A DNA stretch of 64,000 nucleotides, taken from positions 74,597,767 through 74,661,766 of the forward strand of contig OZ024915.1 of NCBI GenBank assembly GCA_964017125.1, read 5' to 3'. Source of the DNA: Flabesymbios commensalis (taxonomy: Eukaryota; Annelida; Polychaeta; Terebellida; Flabelligeridae). Below, piece after piece: positions 46,844 through 64,000 of this stretch; position 1 is the first letter of the stretch, and each line of letters opens with the position of its first letter. The position numbers and the translations under genes were made by a program. The notes beneath the pieces were generated by a model that was not told the origin of the DNA, did not search any database, and saw only the letters and a list, made by a program, of their open reading frames with translations.

Positions 46844-47898
46844 GGCCGGGGCGCATACCTTTATTTAGCAACGTTAATGAATTCAATATCGTGTTTAAAT
46901 TTAACCTCGGGGGGCGTTGTTAAATATAACAACGTTCATGAATTCATGACCATAAGAAAAACTTGTTTTTGATCAGCCAATTTAAAATAGTCGTGAATTA
47001 CATCAATTAAACAATATAAATATGTGGAATGGGCCATGCGAGACAACATAAATATTAGTTTGCTGCCCAAATCAGACCAAAACATTGATAGAATCAAGGA
47101 AAACTAGATTCCATGACTTGACCCCCAGGCCACGCTGAGCGTCTTCAGTGTTTCTGGCTATGAAAAAATTAGGAGTCAGACAATATGAAGATTCTGACTC
47201 CAAACCTGGTGTTGGAGTCAGCACGCAGGCGCGGGTTCTGGTGAACGGCCACCAAAGGGGATCACAACTCTAGGGGGGTCCGGGGCCATGCTCCACTGGG
47301 AATTTTTTGTTTCATAGAAGGCTTCAGGTGTCTTCTAGTGATATCTAATGGTACATTTTAAGCTTTAAAACAACACATTTTTCAATAAAATTTGTCTAGA
47401 TATATATATCATTGTCGTCAGAATGGAATGTTTTTTCGTCAGAGGGGGAAGCTTGTCGTCAATTCTGACGACATGACGACAGATCAGAAACACTGGTCTT
47501 GCTGAAAAATTGATTGATTTGCTGAAGTTAGGACGTGAACCAATAGGAGGGAGGATAACAGATGGAGATTTTGATCGTTGGATTTTGAGATCTATCGTCT
47601 GATTGGCCAGGAATGACCCAGATATTTGGCTAAACCTTGTTGTAGGTAGATGCCACGCTTGATTTCCGCACTTTGACCGCAAAATATAGGCTATTATAGT
47701 GTTATTTCTGATATATCTTTAACAATGTAAGGTTAGATTTGTCATCAAAACAATTTATTGGACCACATGCTCTTCTCCAGGATGACGTCACACCGAGGTT
47801 AAATTTAACTACGTTGTTAATTTTAACAACGCCTGCGATGTTAAATTCAACGTTATTAAATTCATTAACGTTGCTAAATAAAGGTATGCGCCCCGACC
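46844..47898. mobile_element. MITE with GGCCGGGGCGCATACC ends, TGATCA flanks
   Basis: The left end GGCCGGGGCGCATACCTTTA and right end TAAAGGTATGCGCCCCGACC are near-perfect complements, and the similarity continues through AGCAACGTTAATGAATTCA. The direct hexamer TGATCA lies on both sides (46838-46843, 47899-47904). Internal GTTGTTAAATxTAACAACG words repeat in both arms. Another small element (47146-47495) is nested inside. Confidence 0.75.
47146..47495. mobile_element. Small hAT-like MITE nested in the 46844 element
   Basis: Exact 11-bp inverted ends CAGTGTTTCTG / CAGAAACACTG. The word GTCTT flanks both ends (47141-47145 and 47496-47500). CAGTG ends suggest hAT, although the visible direct repeat is 5 bp, not 8. 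Confidence 0.6.
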
Positions 47899-47942
47899 TG
47901 ATCAGTGTCAATCTGCATTCTGTGTAGCCGCATTCTGTGTAC

Positions 47943-48081
47943 AGCCGCTGTCCTGCCACAGAAATAAACTGTGCCCAGTTCGGGGTTGAATCGCAATTTG
48001 CTGACTTACCTGCAGTGTACACGTCTTCACTACCATATTTGACGCATATATGTGAAGATTTTTTATTGTTAGAAAGGGAAA
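47943..48081 (+). CDS. Candidate unrecognised exon C
   Basis: An open frame reads EINCAQFGVESQFADLPA, then VYTSSLPYLTHICEDFLLLE, and ends at a strong donor (GGAAA|GTAAGT, exon end 48081). A possible acceptor is CTGTGTACAG or CTGCCACAG near 47942-47959. The sequence looks protein-like rather than repeat-derived, but I do not recognise a family. It could belong with candidates A and B, or be a shadow. Confidence 0.3.
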
Positions 48082-48169
48082 GTAAGTTTATATTCATGTT
48101 ATTTATCCGAAACTACACTTGAGGCTACCAAGTGATCTCGGGTGGAGTGGGGTTGAAACGCGAGATTTG

Positions 48170-48250
48170 TAAGATGACGTCATCACACATGGTAGATGAC
48201 GTCATCGCACATGGTATCTGTCGTTTTTCTTGTGCTTCACGCACGTGTTT
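48170..48250. promoter_or_regulatory. Two CRE palindromes and an E-box
   Basis: TGACGTCA at 48175-48182 and 48197-48204, each within GATGACGTCATCxCACATGGTA, 22 bp apart (about two helical turns). A CACGTG lies at 48242-48247. CREB/ATF-type proteins bind TGACGTCA. It lies 3.4 kb upstream of the STT3A start codon and could serve STT3A or an unseen gene on either strand. This is inference. Confidence 0.45.
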
Positions 48251-49034
48251 TTGTGTTGATAAACAAGTTTAAGGCGGTCTGAGCATGTGCTCTCAGCGGA
48301 CGAATTCTCCTCACATAGATGTCGCTCATGTCACACTGGCTAAGGTTGATGCAAACTATCCCGCCGTAAATTGGAGTTGTATTTTACCTAAATTCAGGTC
48401 CAATATGTCACATATCAGCTCAAGAATCACAGATATGTAAGAAAATATATTTATTATAAGTAAGATGATGTTAGATTGGCCATAGCTCATCAGATTAAGT
48501 CCAGAAGAACAATTTAAAACTGGTATCAAAGCTACTTTGATACTAGATTCACGGCTCTGTGGCTCGCTGCGTTCGCCCAGAGACGTTGTTTACTCGGCTA
48601 CATTCTGTGTTCAGAATCAGTTAGTTTGAACACACAGTCACCTGGTCACACTATTGAGCATGTTAAGTCCCTACAAATAAGCTGTGTCTTTTGATAACTG
48701 GGTCAGGATAGTCAAGACTACTTCAGTATTAAGTTTAAAGGTTGAACCATCCATTTCACATTTGCTAATTTTGACATGTGCATGTTGTAAAGACGCAGTC
48801 TGGCGTGATCAAGAATAAAAAATACAGACACTTTTAGTTATTAGATCTTGGTGAAATTTTACTGAAAAAATCGCGGTGTAACGATTTGTGTTATAACAGG
48901 ATTCTACTTATTTAAAAGAATGACTTGGGAAAAGTTTTGAAAAGATTCTTTATATTCTTTAAAAGTTTTATATAAAAATTTTATATAGCTATGTGAGTAA
49001 ACAGTCAACATTTATAGATTGAAGGTATAGTCAA

Positions 49035-49213
49035 CCAAGGACCTAGCCAGGAAATAATAGAAAGGAGTACAAATTAACTTATTGTTGGGCCAGAACCGGG
49101 TTTGGTGTCCTTCCACAATGAAATTTTGTAGAATTAGGTGATATTTTTCTACGTTCAGGCTGAAAATAGGCCGTCCAAAAGACGGCAGGACGGGTCTCTG
49201 GATAAGTCCTTGT
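49035..49213 (+). mobile_element. ~180-bp MITE, copy upstream of STT3A
   Basis: Ends ACCAAGGACCTAGCCAG and CTGGATAAGTCCTTG are near-complements. The interior TTGTTGGGCCAGxACxGGG, GGCTGAAAATAGGCCGTCC and AGGACGGGTCTCTGG match the copy at 54733-54916 in STT3A intron 4, same orientation. Confidence 0.75.
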
Positions 49214-49852
49214 ACTCACCTGTCAAAATAAGCGGGACATGGGGTCCCCAGAATGCAACTGTGGCCCCTCGACATATCACCCCACATCCACAGTTATCAG
49301 TCAAGATAATAATATTATTTGCGTTTCATACATATCGCCTCATTAAGAGCAAGTTCCAAAATCATGTAAAGTCTATATACTTGAGCGACATCTATGAGTG
49401 AATAATTCACCAATTCTCTCATGTGGGCTTTGTGCTGAAACACAAATGGTTGTGTTACCATGGGGGTCTGGAAACAGTTGACCCTCAGGCGTATTGACAG
49501 TGAGAGCTTTCCCAGCAAAAAGGCCACACTCGCCAAATGTTTGGTAATTGTTGGCCAACATCGCAGACGTTGGCCTATCATGAAAACTGATTGCTCATTG
49601 GATCAATGTCTCGTTTCAGTAGTATCTTGTAATTTGTTCAGTCGCTGATATTAATGCCGTCAACCTGTACTCAATAGGCTACTGTTGGCCTACTATTGAC
49701 CGTCCCAGGCATGCCCATTTTGCAGTTGGATGATTCTTTATTTGTTCTCCTGGAATTTGGTGTCTGAGTCTAAAAATAAGAATATTCGATGGACCTACAT
49801 GACTACTTTTGTGGGTATCTCGACTTCTGTATATATATTGGAGTGCCTAACC

Positions 49853-50132
49853 GTACAACAATGTAATGGCAGTCAATGGGAGCCCATCATTTCATAAACG
49901 AAACTGTCCATAGAGTTACATTTTAAATAATCAAGTAGGATTAGCCACTGCCTATATATACACAGGGCTCGAAATTTGCCCCGTCCAAGACAACTTTCAA
50001 AATAAGGTTTGAAATATGGCAGTGGCTAATCGTACTTGATTCTTTATAATGTAACTCTTCGGGCAGCCTCGTTTACGAAATGACGGGCTCTCATTGACTC
50101 ACATTATAACTTTGTTGTATGAAAAATTGTCG
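49853..50132. mobile_element. Palindromic element, ~110-bp arms
   Basis: The left arm (CAATGGGAGCCCATCATTTC, GAGTTACATTTTAAATAATC, GATTAGCCACTGCC) reappears as its complement at 50021-50132. The loop is about 60 bp. A decayed fold-back MITE. Confidence 0.7.
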
Positions 50133-51146
50133 TTTGATGCTGGACAACCATGCCCTACATTTCTGGTTGTCTGTTAAATTTTTTGGTTGTCCTGACAACA
50201 AGATCGAAATTAATGGTGCGACTGATCATCTGAGCTTCTAATTTTTAATACTGCCCTGACAAATAATCAATGATGCAATGTAAAATGCAAATTATATGAA
50301 TGCAGTGACAAAACAACTAATAATATTAAAACCTTGATAAATTTTATACAGGGACATCAGAGTAAACACCAGTGAATATTTATTATGATAAAAAAACATA
50401 TATCAAGTTGACAGACTACCACAGAAATACGCAGCAGCCGGCCGCCATTTTGTTTTTTGTTCAGAATGTGAACAGTGGAAAGCACATGGTTTGTGTGAAA
50501 TATAGGCGATAATATAGCCTATTATTGCTACATAATATTAATGTATAGATTGGCAGAATTGTAGATATTAGCAAGATCGATTGAGAATTTTAATAAACAT
50601 GAGAAATAAAACAAAGTTGCATAATTGTCAGAAAAAACGGTGATAATGCCGTCATTATTCCCGCCATTTTTACCGCGAAAAATGCTTAAATGAAACTTTG
50701 GAATGAAAAATTGTATTGTAATATTGAATAAAAAATAGGTTGTCCATGCGGATAACCACAACAATACTTTTGGATGTGTGTCAGGACTAGCATTCGGTTG
50801 GCCTGGACAAACGGATGTATGCTTATTTCAAACGTTGAAGACGACCACAAATTTATAAAGAAGAAGTTCTGTTCACTGAGCTTATCCTACCGGACAAGCC
50901 CCGATGCACAGGCACAGGGCTTGAGTTGATGACAAATCCTTTGTCCAAGTACAATGACATGGCACACTCTACCACTGCGGTTGTCTGATTGAAGACAAAT
51001 TTTTGTTATTTTTCAAACAAGATTTGTTTCAGATTAGGAAGGACAAGTGATATTTTTAGAATGACTAGTAGAATTGTCAGCCATTTGTCCAAAAGTGGAA
51101 ATTTAGTCAATTTTTTTGTCTTGATGCAGTCTCAGCACCACAATGG

Positions 51147-51498
51147 TTAAAGCAACAAAACCAGGCTAAAATCTTTAAATAATCGGGTCATTTTATTTGG
51201 GCTTCTCAATATGACTATATGATGTAAACATGTCTATAGGCTAGAACTGCAAAAGTTTTTAATTTTTTGTGTTGCGCATTCACCACTCAAGCGAGATATA
51301 AAACAATTGAGCGAGACAAAATTCCCATATTTCTTATTTTGGACATCCATGTTCGAAATAAGAAATCACAAATTTTGTCTTTATATCTCGCTAAACTGGT
51401 AAATCTGCAACACAAAAAACTAAAAAAAACTACCTCAGTTCTAAGACAAAATAAAATACAGATTTTTTGACGATTTTAGCCTGATTGTGTTGCTTTAA
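51147..51498. mobile_element. Palindromic MITE 118 bp upstream of the STT3A start codon
   Basis: Ends TTAAAGCAACAAAACCAGGC and complement GCCTGATTGTGTTGCTTTAA. The interior (GTGTTGCGCATTCACCACTC, CTTATTTTGGACATCCATG) matches the element at 15759-16141. It may lie in the 5' UTR intron or promoter of STT3A. Confidence 0.75.
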
Positions 51499-51615
51499 TA
51501 TGTAATGAAATTATTGGGACTACTACAAGTTCATTTGTTATAGTTATGAGCGAAGCATTTTTTCTGGAGACACAGACAGTCAATACATGTGCACATGTTT
51601 CTATAATTTTAGAAA

Positions 51616-62469
<10,854 letters not shown>

Positions 62470-62486
62470 GTTAGACTCTTTCATCA

Positions 62487-62734
62487 TTCAACCCCTACAC
62501 GCCGGGACGGACTTTAGTCGTCAGAATCTGACGTCTGTAGACGTCAGATTCTGAGGACTACAGTGGATCCCCGCACTTTAATAGTAAAAATATTTCTAAT
62601 GGCCAATATACCCATAACATAGATATTAAAATGAATCGGAAAGAGCTAACTAAGACAGTTATGATGATTTCAAAGAAAAAAAATCCCTTTGATCTCCAAG
62701 TTTTTATTTAAAAATTCAGGACTTTAAAGGTTAA
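62487..62734 (-). mobile_element. F2 MITE, directly after exon 11
   Basis: TTCAACCCCTACACGCCGGG ... CAGGACTTTAAAGGTTAA. It begins 17 bp past the exon 11 donor. Contains ACGTCTGTAGACGTCAGATT hairpin words. Confidence 0.75.
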
Positions 62735-62921
62735 ATGCTATTACAGGGAACTTCTTGTTCATTACATGTATAACATATTGAAAAACTATGCAATTTTTGT
62801 ATGAAGTGGGTGTTTGAACATCAAGATTTATAAATGTCTTTGTCTGAGCAAATATGAGCAATTTTGCCCACATAAAATTGCCAGTGAAGATTACAATTGT
62901 ATAACTAAGCAATTTAAGCAT

Positions 62922-63178
62922 TTAACCCTTTGAAGCCTGACTACCATTTTTATATTCATCCACTACAAGCCACAAATTGCTGCAGCAATTCTCGACTTGT
63001 CGTGGATGAAAATGATCTGAAGTGGATGAAAAATTAAAGAAAATCACCATGTAGTAGTAAACCAGTTTCATGGGAATTTTCATTCTAAAACCCTTAGTTG
63101 TACTACATAGGAAACTTAAGTGTGTTTTCAGGGATGTAAAATGATGCTTTAATACATCGTGCGGACTTAAAGGGTTAA
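62922..63178 (+). mobile_element. F1 TTAA MITE, 257 bp
   Basis: TTAACCCTTTGAAGCCTGAC ... GCGGACTTAAAGGGTTAA. Intact TTAA flanks, the cleanest F1 copy together with 1477-1733. Confidence 0.9.
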
Positions 63179-63435
63179 ATTGATAATTGATTCTTTCAGT
63201 GCAGAGACCGCCTTTATACATCAGAATATGACGGCTGTAGACCTCAGATTCTGACTAGACGTCAGATTCTGACATATGAAAACGTTCCCTGCGCTGAAAT
63301 AAATTAAATATTTCTTATGGCCTTAGACCCATAACATAGGTATTTGAATGAAGCAGAAAGAACTAACTAAGACATTTATGATGATTTCAAATTAAAAAAA
63401 AAACTTTCAGTTTCCATGGTTCACACAAAATATTA
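63179..63435 (-). mobile_element. F2 MITE abutting F1
   Basis: CTTTCAGTGCAGAGACCGCC, GACGTCAGATTCTGACATAT, TTATGGCCTTAGACCCATAA, ending near AATATTAA. It shares its left TTAA with the preceding F1 copy. The left terminal CCC is lost. Confidence 0.7.
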
Positions 63436-63755
63436 AGCCATTTCCCATTGTCATCTCATCCACTACAAGCCGTGAATTGCTGTCGCAATTTTTTACTTGT
63501 AGTTGATAAAGATGATTTGAAGTGGGAGAAAAATTGAAGAAAATTTCCAAGTATTGGCAAGCCTGTTTCATGGAAATTTTCATTCTAAAACCCTAGTTGT
63601 AGGAAAATTATGTGTTTTCAGTGATGTAAAATGATGCTTTAACCCTTTCACCACTGAAGCCCGTTTTTATGTGCTGAATGCTATGACATTCAGCACATAA
63701 AAACGGGCTTCAGTGGTGAAAGGGTTAATGCATCATGAGGGGCTTAAAGGGTTAA
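63436..63755 (+). mobile_element. F1 TTAA MITE containing a nested F3 MITE
   Basis: Left end decayed (TTAAGCCATTTCCC), body typical F1, right end GGGGCTTAAAGGGTTAA intact. It is interrupted at GATGCTTTAA by the F3 palindrome. Confidence 0.85.
63639..63728. mobile_element. F3 TTAA MITE, 90 bp, nested in F1
   Basis: Same 90-bp palindrome as 60640-60729, with only about two differences at the centre. Excising it with one TTAA restores the F1 word GATGCTTTAATGCATCATGA. Confidence 0.95.
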
Positions 63756-64000
63756 ACATTAAATCGTTGAAATTATTTGTACATGTGATTTCAAATCATG
63801 ACACAGAACCTCATTAAAGAATTTAGTTTGTCTATCATGGTTGTAAAATTTTTAAAATATTTTTTAATGTTTTAACTTTTTCGATTTGGTTATTCTATTT
63901 TGGTTTTTCAATTTTAAATGTCATTCATATGTCTCATATGCATTCTTTTTTAGAATGTTTATGTTTCTTGGCTTGTCACAATACCATTTTTTTATTCATG

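Larger units (their letters stand above)
48251..51146. other. Upstream flank of STT3A; MITEs but no gene seen
   Basis: Apart from the two MITE-like elements listed separately (49035-49213, 49853-50132) and one CCCAGCAAAAAGGC...TTGGCCAACATCGCAGACG repeat at 49512-49612, I see no coding region. Confidence 0.4.

Overview
The window is nuclear DNA from an animal, most likely a marine invertebrate. It has one recognisable host gene split by GT-AG introns, tRNA-derived SINEs, a LINE fragment, many DNA-transposon derivatives (piggyBac-like TTAA MITEs, hAT, Harbinger, Mutator-like, TA-target MITEs), and long satellite and minisatellite arrays. No bacterial gene organisation, rRNA or intact tRNA gene is seen. 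The species cannot be named from the sequence alone.

Layout. 1-1.3 kb: diverged tandem repeats. 1.3-2.6 kb: C-terminal fragment of a LINE ORF split by a TTAA MITE. 2.6-3.3 kb and 21.2-21.9 kb: the same ~150-bp repeat array in opposite orientations. 7.4-8.1 kb: CpG-rich patch with an NRF1-like site. 9.6-20.4 kb: a ~240-bp satellite that flips orientation near 15.48 kb and is interrupted by several datable insertions. 21.9-25.9 kb: Harbinger-type remnants, a perfect pentanucleotide array and a perfect 17-bp hairpin. 26.5-31.7 kb: a 5.2-kb fold-back element whose arms carry a 21-bp x 3 = 63-bp higher-order minisatellite. 34.3-38.2 kb: two SINEs, one with perfect 13-bp target-site duplications and one split by a 2.4-kb hAT element with perfect 8-bp duplications. 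38.6-45.1 kb: three nearly identical tandem units of 1.9-2.4 kb, each made of a ~1.06-kb segment plus a 24/27-bp minisatellite. 45-49 kb: a less repetitive stretch with possible unrecognised exons and paired CRE-like sites.

The host gene is STT3A, the catalytic subunit of the oligosaccharyltransferase that transfers glycans to nascent proteins in the ER. Eleven coding exons from 51,616 to 62,469 on the + strand encode about 531 residues from the start codon. The last ~175 residues, including WWDYG, lie beyond the window. Its introns are crowded with MITEs having TTAACCCTTT...AAAGGGTTAA ends. Two exon starts have tandem duplications just upstream that include splice-acceptor sequence.

The strongest new observations are structural. 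Several insertions can be read against a matching unfilled site inside this same window, fixing their target duplications and relative ages. There is a fold-back element with nested higher-order repeats, a macrosatellite that appears to have grown inside a MITE, and splice-site duplications in STT3A. I found no undescribed protein-based system.
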